Made by a program: the position numbers and the translations under genes. The notes beneath the pieces are model-generated. The model saw only the letters and a program-made list of their open reading frames with translations, was not told the DNA's origin and did not search any database. 36,427 nucleotides of DNA, from positions 19,956-56,382 of the forward strand of contig JAJPWX010000081.1 of assembly GCA_021205755.1 (NCBI GenBank), given 5' to 3'. Positions 1 to 7,154 of this stretch are shown here, piece after piece (the first letter of the stretch is position 1; every line of letters begins with the position of its first letter). Origin of the DNA: Lachnospiraceae bacterium (lineage in GTDB: Bacteria > Bacillota > Clostridia > Lachnospirales > Lachnospiraceae).

Positions 1-59
1 TCTTCTTTCTTTTCTTCTTTCTTTTCTTCTTTCTTTTCTTCTTTCTTTTCTTCTTCTCT
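1..59. repeat. Pyrimidine-rich 12-bp tandem repeat at window edge
   Basis: Four perfect copies of TCTTCTTTCTTT (bases 1-48) and a partial fifth. The strand is all T/C, so the complement is all A/G. On the minus strand the unit is four codons long and one frame would read as a Lys/Glu/Arg-rich tail, but I find no ATG with a ribosome binding site upstream. It may continue beyond the window. It could be a coding tail, a slippage-prone spacer or a triplex-forming purine tract. Confidence 0.75.
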
Positions 60-174
60 TTTTGTCTTTGTTTTTGGTCTTTTTCAGTGTTTCCTCTCTT
101 TTATATATTTTAAATAAAGTTATTGTTTATGTTATTGTTATTGTTAGTACGCGATTTTCGAGATTTTTTCGAAT

Positions 175-192
175 AAATGTCGTACGACATTT
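175..192. promoter_or_regulatory. Perfect 18-bp palindrome, candidate operator
   Basis: AAATGTCGTACGACATTT is a perfect inverted repeat with no spacer. The same core, TGTCGTACGACA, recurs at 395-414, and a half-site AAATGTCGT lies at 271-279. Repetition of one palindrome in an AT-rich region without genes is typical of an operator for a dimeric repressor. The regulator is not in the window. Confidence 0.7.
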
Positions 193-394
193 TTCTCTTT
201 CATTGCCTATTTGAGTTTATTTATTTATATCATTCATATATTTTTGCACTATTGTATATTGTGTTTTAACAAATGTCGTTTTTTCGTTTTTCTACCGTGT
301 GATATTTTTTTAACACACTTTTCTGCCGCTTTTTTCGCACTTTTCCGAAAGATATTTTTTCGATAAATTTTCGAATAAGTTGCGACACGTCGAA

Positions 395-414
395 AAAATG
401 TCGTACGACATTTT
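395..414. promoter_or_regulatory. Perfect 20-bp palindrome, candidate operator
   Basis: AAAATGTCGTACGACATTTT is a perfect inverted repeat sharing its 18-bp core with 175-192. Its centre is 221 bp from the first, close to 21 helical turns. It ends 21 bp before the -35 box of the plus-strand promoter at 436-464, so the protein that binds it could control that promoter or a leftward promoter between the two sites. Confidence 0.7.
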
Positions 415-435
415 CTGCAGGACAGAAAAAGCATA

Positions 436-464
436 TTGCATTCCCGGACTGCATATGCTATAAT
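436..464 (+). promoter_or_regulatory. Sigma-70-type promoter for antitoxin RNA
   Basis: TTGCAT (436-441), a 17-nt spacer and a perfect TATAAT (459-464). The predicted start is near 471. The transcript would run into the hairpin at 513-545, giving an RNA of about 75 nt. A strong promoter driving a short RNA without a convincing gene fits the antisense partner of the toxin encoded at 591-680. Confidence 0.8.
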
Positions 465-475
465 GCCGTCAGGCA

Positions 476-504
476 AAACGATGTGAGCATGTCCATTATG
501 AACA
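476..504. repeat. Interrupted direct repeat, antitoxin copy (DRa/DRb)
   Basis: DRa is AAACGATGTGAGCAT (476-490) and DRb is CCATTATGAACA (493-504), separated by 2 nt. Against the toxin copy, DRa matches 14 of 15 and DRb 12 of 12. In par loci such repeats let the antisense RNA pair with the toxin mRNA leader. Confidence 0.85.
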
Positions 505-512
505 GCTATGCG

Positions 513-545
513 AAAACCCCAGAGTGTGCTAGACTCTGGGGTTTT
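513..545. terminator. Shared bidirectional intrinsic terminator
   Basis: The 13-bp perfect stem AAAACCCCAGAGT/ACTCTGGGGTTTT has a 7-nt loop. A and T runs on the two sides make it work in both directions. It ends the plus-strand antitoxin RNA and the leftward toxin and late-operon transcript, so the two RNAs overlap here. Confidence 0.9.
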
Positions 546-590
546 CTATTCCGTTTAAGATGGTGGCTTAAGCCATAGGCGTGTTACCGT

Positions 591-680
591 CTATTTGTTA
601 CTGTCAAGCCATTTGCTGATGAGGTGGCAAACCACACCAGCCGCGACAGCAACGAGAAACGATGTGAACATATTGCCCAT
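591..680 (-). CDS. Type I toxin, small hydrophobic peptide (Fst/holin-like)
   Basis: A 29-residue peptide beginning MGNMFTSFLVAVAAGVV and ending KWLDSNK: a short polar start, one membrane helix of about 17 residues and a charged tail. This is the build of Fst-type toxins, which insert into the membrane. The ATG has a strong AGGAGG eight bases upstream. The start region is the target of the antisense RNA, whose DRb covers the start codon and the bases just before it. A weak TATGAT at 735-740 could be its -10 box, or it may be expressed by read-through from the tail operon. Fst family membership is by architecture rather than close sequence identity. The Cys and KWLD tail resemble small toxins annotated in Lachnospiraceae. 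Confidence 0.8.
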   Translation of the reverse strand: MGNMFTSFLVAVAAGVVCHLISKWLDSNK

Positions 681-688
681 TATGAACA
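657..688. repeat. Interrupted direct repeat, toxin-leader copy (DRa/DRb)
   Basis: AAACGATGTGAACAT (657-671) and CCATTATGAACA (677-688), separated by 5 nt against 2 nt in the antitoxin copy. The repeat covers the toxin's first codons, its start codon and the edge of its ribosome binding site. Confidence 0.85.
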
Positions 689-786
689 CCTCCTTCCTGT
701 CACCAGTATCGGAGGCGGTAACATGGCATATGATATCATACTTATGGTCTGACCGCCATCATTTTCTCTCTTTCTTTCAAATCGGG

Positions 787-1119
787 CTATTCGCTTTCCT
801 CATCACCCATATCCACCGGGGCATAAATGAACTTCGCATTTCCGTCCTTAAAATCATCATGACCGATCCTGTCGAGATTGCTCAGAACGCCGAATACTCC
901 ATCCGGAAGTTCATTGACTCCAAAAAATAGATTCAGTGGAGCCCGTGGAACGATCTTAATACCTATGGCAATCGGGTCTCCCTGATCATCATATAGCCCA
1001 AAGGACCAATAATCCTGTGTGTCGTTGTATGTGAACCGGATCTGATAATCAACATCATCCAGTGTAATTCTTGATATGCTATCGTTCATATCCGGTACTT
1101 CAATGATGATATAATCCAC
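787..1119 (-). CDS. Baseplate plug-like protein (Pam3 gp18-like)
   Basis: 110 residues with a GTG start behind AAGGAGG. The pattern SRITLDDVDYQIRF...YNDTQDYWSFGLYDDQGDPIAIGI...PLNLFF is split here only for reading. It matches the small beta-rich proteins annotated in Firmicutes and cyanophage baseplates as the Pam3 gp18 plug domain, which closes the tip of the tail tube. It follows the Dit-like gene by 15 bp at the end of the tail operon. No hub, wedge or fibre gene follows on this strand, which is unusual. Family assignment is from remembered pattern and I rate it as moderate. Confidence 0.65.
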   Translation of the reverse strand: MDYIIIEVPDMNDSISRITLDDVDYQIRFTYNDTQDYWSFGLYDDQGDPIAIGIKIVPRAPLNLFFGVNELPDGVFGVLSNLDRIGHDDFKDGNAKFIYAPVDMGDEESE

Positions 1120-1134
1120 AACGCTCCTCCTTTG

Positions 1135-1755
1135 CTAAATAAGTCCAAGGCTTGATGCTGCGCTATACAGAATGCTGCTCTTCGATGAAGAACTACTGCT
1201 ACTGCTGCTTGAACTACTGCTGGAGCTAGAGCTGCTGGAGCTCGAACTTGAGCTGGAGCTACTCGATGAGCTGCTTGTAGTGCTGGCTGTTCCGGACGAA
1301 GAACTGGATTCCCCACTTTTCCCGTAGCTATCAGGAATTGTTGTCGTTTTGGACTTTGTTTTCCGGATCTTCCGGAATGTGATCGGGATTTCACGCGAGT
1401 AACCCATTTCGACGCTTTTGCTGATCTTCAGGGACTCAATCGCCATGTTCTTATAGGTTTTATCCGTCGTAACTACCTTGACGGTTTCGCCCTTGTAGTA
1501 TAGGTCTTCAAGCTCTGAAATAACACTTTTCATGCGCCCATTGTTCGAACCATGTCTTTTATACCATGTGACCGGGGTATCAGTCAGGTATAGAACCATA
1601 CTTAGAGTTTCCTCTTCCAGTATGATTGCATCGCTGACCGTAAACCCGCTTTCAACAGCATACTCCGGTACAGTAGCGGTATACTCATGGTCTTCGCTTA
1701 CCAGGGCATCAAATTCAATCCCTGCTATTGATACTGGTTTTTTAGCTCTCGCCAT
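1135..1755 (-). CDS. Dit-like baseplate protein with poly-serine tail
   Basis: 206 residues. The first 140 or so (MARAKKPVSIAGIEFDALVS..., later YSREIPITFRKIR) resemble the Dit-like phage tail proteins that connect tube to baseplate: a beta-rich domain with the ITFRKIR strand near its end. After PDSYGKSGESSSSSG comes an uninterrupted run of 31 serines, then KSSILYSAASSLGLI. All six Ser codons are used in the run, so it is kept at the protein level and is not a fresh DNA slippage product. The gene begins 10 bp after the tape measure stop, with an AGGTGATT ribosome binding site. The serine tract may be a flexible linker or a glycosylation target. Confidence 0.65.
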   Translation of the reverse strand: MARAKKPVSIAGIEFDALVSEDHEYTATVPEYAVESGFTVSDAIILEEETLSMVLYLTDTPVTWYKRHGSNNGRMKSVISELEDLYYKGETVKVVTTDKTYKNMAIESLKISKSVEMGYSREIPITFRKIRKTKSKTTTIPDSYGKSGESSSSSGTASTTSSSSSSSSSSSSSSSSSSSSSSSSSSSSSSSKSSILYSAASSLGLI

Positions 1756-1765
1756 CTCGAATCAC

Positions 1766-4700
1766 CTACCTTGCATACTGTAAGCTCCGGGCCAGTGCGG
1801 ATGTAATATCCTCCGCAGAGTTGTCCATTGCTTTCGCCGTGTTCTGCTGTATTGCCTTGTCACCATTGAACGTGTTATTGATGTTTACATTCTGGTTGAT
1901 GTTCCTGCTGTTATCAGTGTTGCCACCCATCGCAGTTGCTGCGGTATCTGGGCTTACCATATTCGCATTAGCAAGAATCTGAACGTCTCCAATTGCCGTG
2001 CTGATAGCACTCTGGATGCTGTCCTTATTATCGCTCAGGCTTTGAATGATGTTGCTTATAAAGCCGCTCATATCCGTGCTTTGGCCTACCATATCAGCCA
2101 TCGCATCCGATGCTGCGTCTGCATTGTTTTCGATACCAACAGCCATGCCTTCTGGCAGGTAAGCGCCTACTTCATTCTCCATCACTTTTGACGGGGAATT
2201 GATTTGTGCGGCGCTCTTCGCTGCTGATACGGCAGAATTGACCGCGCTTGTCATTGCATTTACAACAGATGACGTACCATTCTTAATGCCATTCACAAGC
2301 CCCTGCATGATATTTGTTCCAATAGTCGTAAATGTGGTCGGTAGGCTACTGAAAACATTTGTCATAGATGTCTTAATGCTATTGCAGGCTGATGTTACCG
2401 TTGATTTTGCTGCTGAAAGCTGGTTTCCCATCGCAGATCCGATTTGTCCGAACAGGCTTTCAGTGCTACTCTTCGCCTGATTCCAGGCTGCAGTCATTGT
2501 TGTGTTGATCTCGCCAGTAACAGTTGAAACATTACCGGACATTTCAGCCAGGAGATCCCCGGCTGTGGATACAATGTTATCCCACGCTTCACTTGTTGTT
2601 GTTAATGCGGCTTCAGCCCACGAAGTCAGCGTCTCCTGGATTGCCGTGAACGTTTCTGACAATTCCTCGGACATTGTTCCTGCCAGTTCAGATATCCCGG
2701 TGAACGCTGTCTCTGCTGCTTCTGTAATGGCATCGAGTGCTTCACTTACAAGTTCTGACATACTGGTGAAGATTTCTCCAACTTCCTCGTCAGTACCTTC
2801 CAATGCCCCAGTCAGTGCCGTTTTGGCAGATTCACCGGCTTCTGCGGCACTCACATCAGCTTCTGAGGCGGCGCTGTCGTCCTCGCTGCCCCATCCAAAC
2901 AGGCTTGCGAACCAGCCGCCAACTCCAGATGCTGCCTCTTGAACGCCTGCCCATGTCTCAGATGCCCAGCTTGCTACATCGCCAACTGCCGTAGAAATCG
3001 TCTCTCCTACACCAGAAAATGTGTCAGAGAACCATCCGGTCACATCTCCGAACCCGCTTTGGATGTCGGACCAGGCGGTTGCTGCCCAGCTCGTAATGTC
3101 CCCTACAGCCCCCTGTATGTCAATACCTTTGAAAAAGCCTGAGATTGTATCGGCTGCCCCATCAAATGCATCTGATATGTCTCCCATCCTGTCAGAAGCC
3201 CACGAGGTTATATCGCCTACAGCGCCCGCAATATCAATTCCTTCAAACCACCCAGTGATTGTTGATGCTGCACCAGAAAGGCTATCGCTTATCAGCCCCA
3301 TACCTTCCTCGGCCCATGAAGATATGTCTCCAACTGTGCCTGATATATCAATCCCGGAGAACCAGCCGGTTATGGAATCAGCTGCGCCTGATAGTGCTCC
3401 GGAAATAGTTTCCATTGCGCCATCTGCCCAGTCACTTACTACAGAAACATTTTCAGCAATATCTATTCCGCCAAACCAGCCGCTGATCGTGTCTGCTGCG
3501 CCAGACAAAGCGCCAGATACTGTCTCCCATGCTCCGGAAGCCCAGTCACTAACAACAGACACGCTATCTGAGATGTCGATTCCAGAGAACCATCCAGATA
3601 TAGTCGTTGCGGCATCTGAAAGAGCATCGGAGATATTTGACATGCCTTCCTCAGCCCACGAGGCAACATCTCCGACCGCATCGGTTATGCTTGTATCGGT
3701 TCCAGTAAACCAGCCGGCCACAGTGCTTGCTGCGTTGCCAAGAAACCCGGTAATGTTATTCAGCCCCTCAGATGCCCATGACGCGATGTCTCCTACAGCA
3801 TCCGTAACGCTTGTATCCGTTCCTGTAAACCATCCAGCAACAGTATTCGCAGCGTCGCCCAGGAGCCCAGTTATGCTGCTCCATCCTTCAGAAGCCCACG
3901 TTGAGATGTCACCAACGACTTCTGAAATACCGCCTCCAGTGCCGTCGAACCACCCAGATATCGTATCTACAGCTCCACCCAGGAGTCCTGTGATGTTTCC
4001 CCAGCCTTCAGATGCCCATCCAGCAATATCTCCTACAGCGCCCGCAATACCTTCTCCAATTCCGGTGAATGCTCCTACAAAGAATCCAAGAGGATCGGAG
4101 AATATTCCCTGAATTCCTTCCCAGATTCCCTGGAAGAATCCGGATATGCCGTCCCATCCGCTATCATTTTCTACTCCCTCTTCAGCATCGCCAAAAAGAT
4201 TTGTGAAGAAATTGATGATCGGTTCGAAAATCCCGCATATTCCTTCCCATATTCCTTCAAAGAATCCTACTACTGTTTCCCAGGCGGTGACGATCGCCTC
4301 TTTCGCAGTAAGGAATGCATTCTTGATCGTCTCCCATGCAGCCTGTAGTTTTTCCTTCACAGTGTCCCAGTTCTGATACAGCCATACGCCAGCTGCAACG
4401 AGAGCAGCAATGGCAACAACTGCTATTCCCATCGGGCTTGTAAGGGTAGATATCGCGCTTGAAACACCATTTATTATGCTTGTTACACTTTTGAATGTCT
4501 TGAAAGCGGCAACTGCAGCCACAACAACTGGAATTAATTCCCCTATTTTTTCGCCAATTCCAGAGTCAACCAGTGCTGTCGATAAGCGTTCAAATAGCTC
4601 AATCACGCCGGCAACTCCATTGCCTATTCCTGCAAAAAGATCTTCATTGCCAAATATGTCTTGTAGTGTTTCTTTGAACCATTGAAATATAGGCGATAGT

Positions 4701-5905
4701 GTTGTTTGTATGCCTGACCAAATTTGTCCGAAGAATGTCTTCAGGTTATTCCAAATTTCAACAACCTTTTGCCGCATTTCCTCGCAATCTATTCCGGCCT
4801 TTTCAAAACAATAGCCTATGACAGATTCATTCCCCTTCATGAAGTTCACGAAGTCTTCTACTACAAGGGCGACTGCCACCACGACCGCAATCAATGCCAC
4901 TGTGCTTAAATGTATTGAACTGATTGCATTTTTGACTGTCTTTAGCGCTGTTGAAAGTTTTCCGGTCCCGTCTGTAAGGTTGGAGAATATTTTTACAATA
5001 CTCGACCAATTCATCGCAACCATTGCTGCCACGGCTGCAGCAGCAACCATTCCAAGGACTTTGACCAGGCCGTTTCCTCCACCTAACGCATTGTTTACAG
5101 TGGTAAGAGCACTTTTCAGGGAGTTCAGTACGCTCATCACCCCATTGAATGCCGAGGTCAATGTCTTTGCTACCGTCTGGCTGATCTGTAGGCTTTCGTC
5201 AATATCATTAACCCAAAAGCCCCACTGGTTCCGGATATTCAGCAATGCATCAGACATTGTGAATTCCAGATCATTGAATGCCAAATCTATCGCGTCGGCA
5301 GAGTTGAGCATAGCGTCCTTGATCGTTTCAGCAGTCAACTCCCCGGCATCAGCCATTGTTTCCAACTCATCTGTGCTGACCTCAAGTGCTTCAGCAATCT
5401 GTTCTGCCAGTTCAGGATAGCTGCTCATCATAGACTGGACATCTGATGCACTTGCCGCTCCGTTTGAAATAATGGTCTGCAAGGTGCTCTGCATAGATTC
5501 AAGTTCGCTGTCTGAATACCCCGCCGCCTTGCCCAGTTTATTTACATATTCAACAAACGTAGATGCATCTTCTATGGGGAACAGATCCGAATTAGCCTTT
5601 GACAGCGATGTAACATCATCTGCCATATCAGCATAAGACATCCGGCAGTTATTTGCTGCTTCAAGAATGGCATTTTCAGCATCTTCAAGCTCCTCTGCTG
5701 AGTCTGTAGCGGATTTGATTGTTGTCTTTATTTCACCGAATTCTTCAGATATCTGATTAAGGGCTGTCAGGGAAATGCCTATCCCAATTGTTCCAAGTAT
5801 TTTTGTAGCAGTGCTTTTAATGCCAGAGATTGCACTATTTACATTATTCACACTGCTCTCATCAACTTTGAAGCCGACCTTGTTTATAAACTCAGCAACA
5901 GTCAC
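1766..5905 (-). CDS. Tail tape measure protein
   Basis: 1379 residues. The GTG start lies 10 nt behind AGGAGG. Residues 1-220 match the tape-measure N-terminal domain: the stretch with SMQSTLQTIISNGAASASDVQSM and ELETMADAGELTAETIKDAM is typical. Hydrophobic helices follow (e.g. IAVVAIAALVAAGVWLYQ). The middle is a tandem series of 38-40-residue repeats with VGDISSWA and ISGWFxGIDI, then coiled Ala/Thr-rich helices and the INSPSKVMENEVGAYLPEGM element common near the C-terminus of Gram-positive phage tape measures. It sets tail length and occupies the tube. No peptidase or lysozyme domain is seen. It lies directly after the frameshifted chaperone gene, as in most tailed phages. Confidence 0.95.
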   Translation of the reverse strand: MTVAEFINKVGFKVDESSVNNVNSAISGIKSTATKILGTIGIGISLTALNQISEEFGEIKTTIKSATDSAEELEDAENAILEAANNCRMSYADMADDVTSLSKANSDLFPIEDASTFVEYVNKLGKAAGYSDSELESMQSTLQTIISNGAASASDVQSMMSSYPELAEQIAEALEVSTDELETMADAGELTAETIKDAMLNSADAIDLAFNDLEFTMSDALLNIRNQWGFWVNDIDESLQISQTVAKTLTSAFNGVMSVLNSLKSALTTVNNALGGGNGLVKVLGMVAAAAVAAMVAMNWSSIVKIFSNLTDGTGKLSTALKTVKNAISSIHLSTVALIAVVVAVALVVEDFVNFMKGNESVIGYCFEKAGIDCEEMRQKVVEIWNNLKTFFGQIWSGIQTTLSPIFQWFKETLQDIFGNEDLFAGIGNGVAGVIELFERLSTALVDSGIGEKIGELIPVVVAAVAAFKTFKSVTSIINGVSSAISTLTSPMGIAVVAIAALVAAGVWLYQNWDTVKEKLQAAWETIKNAFLTAKEAIVTAWETVVGFFEGIWEGICGIFEPIINFFTNLFGDAEEGVENDSGWDGISGFFQGIWEGIQGIFSDPLGFFVGAFTGIGEGIAGAVGDIAGWASEGWGNITGLLGGAVDTISGWFDGTGGGISEVVGDISTWASEGWSSITGLLGDAANTVAGWFTGTDTSVTDAVGDIASWASEGLNNITGFLGNAASTVAGWFTGTDTSITDAVGDVASWAEEGMSNISDALSDAATTISGWFSGIDISDSVSVVSDWASGAWETVSGALSGAADTISGWFGGIDIAENVSVVSDWADGAMETISGALSGAADSITGWFSGIDISGTVGDISSWAEEGMGLISDSLSGAASTITGWFEGIDIAGAVGDITSWASDRMGDISDAFDGAADTISGFFKGIDIQGAVGDITSWAATAWSDIQSGFGDVTGWFSDTFSGVGETISTAVGDVASWASETWAGVQEAASGVGGWFASLFGWGSEDDSAASEADVSAAEAGESAKTALTGALEGTDEEVGEIFTSMSELVSEALDAITEAAETAFTGISELAGTMSEELSETFTAIQETLTSWAEAALTTTSEAWDNIVSTAGDLLAEMSGNVSTVTGEINTTMTAAWNQAKSSTESLFGQIGSAMGNQLSAAKSTVTSACNSIKTSMTNVFSSLPTTFTTIGTNIMQGLVNGIKNGTSSVVNAMTSAVNSAVSAAKSAAQINSPSKVMENEVGAYLPEGMAVGIENNADAASDAMADMVGQSTDMSGFISNIIQSLSDNKDSIQSAISTAIGDVQILANANMVSPDTAATAMGGNTDNSRNINQNVNINNTFNGDKAIQQNTAKAMDNSAEDITSALARSLQYAR
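2890..4066 (-). repeat. Tandem 38-40-residue repeats in tape measure
   Basis: About ten protein repeats. The earlier units are 40 residues long (ending GWFTGTDTS) and later ones 38 (ending GWFxGIDIx). Common positions are VGDI, SWA, I..AL..AA.TISGWF. The DNA copies have diverged at third positions, so the array is old and selected. Two length classes suggest two rounds of expansion. Unit number would change tail length. Confidence 0.85.
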
Positions 5906-5923
5906 TTCCCTTTCACCTCCTCA

Positions 5924-6211
5924 TCAATGCATTCTTTTGGTTTTATCCCTGAGTTCTTCCGCTTCTCCGTTCTGAATGTCAACATCCATCCGGTAAAGAG
6001 CATAAAGCTTCAGTGCTTCATCCAGAGTGTAGTCATTTTCCAATTCTGCCTTTGTGGCAAGTCTTGCTTTAATCAACATATACATCCTCATTTCGAGTTC
6101 ACAAAAGTCGCTCAGGTCGAGCTGCCCCCATTTTTCGTACCACTTTTCTTCACCGTTATCCCCGTAGACCCTGGCAGGCTTCCAAATTGGCCTGCTAGTT
6201 TCTCGAAAAAA
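5924..6211 (-). CDS. Tail assembly chaperone, frameshift extension (gpGT-like)
   Basis: This is the -1-frame continuation of the gene at 6112-6621, read after a slip at T TTT TTC (6205-6211). It adds 93 residues after Phe139 for a fusion of about 232. The added part (RETSRPIWKPARVYG, then WYEKWGQLDLSDFCELEMRM and TLDEALKLYALYRM) is helical and charged. It ends 18 bp before the tape measure start. The -1 fusion of two adjacent products upstream of the tape measure is conserved across lambda-like and many contractile phages, where the long form binds tape measure and tube. An internal start at 6274 has no convincing ribosome binding site. The slip itself is inferred. Confidence 0.75.
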   Translation of the reverse strand, partial: FFRETSRPIWKPARVYGDNGEEKWYEKWGQLDLSDFCELEMRMYMLIKARLATKAELENDYTLDEALKLYALYRMDVDIQNGEAEELRDKTKRMH

Positions 6212-6621
6212 CCGCCGAAATTTATCTTGATCACTTCCCAACACAGGAGAAGCATATCCATGATCTCGCCGCAAAAAATTTCATTCGCAGCTTCATAAGT
6301 CAGCTTCTCCACATCGTCTTCAGTGTCATATGCTATGTTCTTATATGTTACTAATAGTTCTTTCATCAGATGCTCGAAGCTGTCCCCAGAAAGCTGTCCG
6401 AGCGCATCTGCCAATACCGGCAGCATAGTTTCAACGTCCGCATCCATGACATTACTTGCGTTATCACCAACTCCATTCATGAGAGGTGCAAGGCTTCCAA
6501 GCATAGGAGCAAGGACTTTTGACAGTTCTCCGCTTATTCTTGCTGCCGTAAACGCTGGGAACGGAGTTATGTAGAATTTGACTCCACCAATTTTCTTCAT
6601 AGTCGTCTCTGTTTGTTTCAT
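6112..6621 (-). CDS. Tail assembly chaperone, short form (gpG-like)
   Basis: 169 residues from an ATG behind AAGGGAGG. It starts MKQTETTMKKIGGVKFYITPF and is followed by helical segments typical of this phage gene slot. It lies between the tail tube and tape measure genes, as expected. The zero-frame product ends KKSGTKNGGSST. The overlap with the -1-frame extension, the correct frame offset and the slippery heptamer at 6205-6211 support the role. By analogy with lambda gpG, the short form is made in excess and keeps the tape measure soluble. Confidence 0.8.
   Translation of the reverse strand: MKQTETTMKKIGGVKFYITPFPAFTAARISGELSKVLAPMLGSLAPLMNGVGDNASNVMDADVETMLPVLADALGQLSGDSFEHLMKELLVTYKNIAYDTEDDVEKLTYEAANEIFCGEIMDMLLLCWEVIKINFGGFFEKLAGQFGSLPGSTGITVKKSGTKNGGSST
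6205..6211 (-). other. Programmed -1 frameshift site T TTT TTC
   Basis: On the minus strand the zero-frame codons are GGT TTT TTC GAG, giving the heptamer T TTT TTC. After a -1 slip the reading continues as CGA GAA ACT and enters the downstream frame ending at 5924. The heptamer fits the X XXY YYZ rule. I did not identify a stimulating stem or pseudoknot. Confidence 0.75.
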
Positions 6622-6665
6622 CGTATTTTGCCTCCCTTTGAGTTTTCATGTCTTCTTTGATGAGA

Positions 6666-6692
6666 AGAAGGCTCCCGTTATTTGGAAGCCTT
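6666..6692 (-). terminator. Attenuator-like hairpin after tail tube gene
   Basis: GAAGGCT/AGCCTTC, a 7-bp stem, lies between the tube stop (6719) and the chaperone start (6621). The following minus-strand sequence is moderately T-rich. It is likely a partial terminator or mRNA 3'-end stabiliser that raises tube message above downstream genes. Confidence 0.5.
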
Positions 6693-6718
6693 CCTGGTCT
6701 TGTTATTTAATTTGAGAA

Positions 6719-7135
6719 CTATTCTGTGATGGTTCCCGACCCTGTGTGGATCTCCCACTCACGGTTATTTGATTCTTTCCCGTAGCCTTTCGATGCAGGT
6801 TTCGTCACCCACGCGTATGCTGCTGAGAATTTCTGCCCGCCCCTCAGGTCTTTGATAAGTACCGAGAACATGCCGCTCGCATCGCTCTGGTCGGCAGCAT
6901 ACTTCTGCTGCAGGAATTCATTTGTCTCTGAATACTGGAGAACAGAAATCTTGATCGTGTAAGTATCATCCGGTGTAATGCTTCGGATAATTTCGCCATC
7001 GCAGCCGTACTTATATGTGACTCCGTCTCCTGCCGGTTCAATCGTAATGAAACTGTCGTCAGCCAAGCCACTCGCAAGATGTGATCCGAGGGTGACGGTT
7101 ACTTTTTTCGGGTTATAGGTTTTAATCTCGCCCAT
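6719..7135 (-). CDS. Tail tube protein (DUF3277/Phage_tube_2-like)
   Basis: 138 residues with ATG behind GGAGGAAAT. Features include a VTVTLGSHLASGLADDSFITI start, TYKYGCDGEIIRSI, a central DDTYTIKISVLQYSETN and the C-terminal AYAWVTKPASKGYGKE strand. This is the pattern of the short tube proteins paired with DUF3383-type sheaths in contractile phages. It follows the sheath gene by 20 bp. It polymerises into the inner tube through which DNA leaves. Confidence 0.8.
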   Translation of the reverse strand: MGEIKTYNPKKVTVTLGSHLASGLADDSFITIEPAGDGVTYKYGCDGEIIRSITPDDTYTIKISVLQYSETNEFLQQKYAADQSDASGMFSVLIKDLRGGQKFSAAYAWVTKPASKGYGKESNNREWEIHTGSGTITE

Positions 7136-7154
7136 TTCTTAATTTCCTCCTTCC

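Larger units (their letters stand above)
471..546 (+). ncRNA. Predicted antisense RNA antitoxin (par/RNA II-like)
   Basis: This is a short RNA from the promoter at 436-464 to the terminator at 513-545. It carries two blocks, 476-490 and 493-504, that repeat the plus-strand sequence across the toxin start region (657-671 and 677-688). It is therefore complementary to the toxin mRNA at and around its start codon, and again at the shared terminator. This is the layout of RNA II in the Enterococcus pAD1 par locus: convergent transcripts, a common terminator and interrupted direct repeats. Expression is inferred. A 29-codon reading frame (ATG at 490) runs through it past the terminator and has no good ribosome binding site. 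Confidence 0.75.

Noticed and set aside
1-59. Lys/Glu-rich C-terminal coding tail on the minus strand
   Set aside because: No start codon or ribosome binding site upstream in frame; kept as a repeat only.
249-476. Minus-strand reading frame of 75 codons in the left regulatory region
   Set aside because: It spans the palindrome, the antitoxin promoter and a half-site, has no ribosome binding site and its Lys/Arg/Phe-rich content reflects AT-rich DNA.
3021-4112. Plus-strand reading frame of 363 codons
   Set aside because: It is antisense to the tape measure repeats; its Pro/Ser-rich repeats mirror the GWF/ISSW units.
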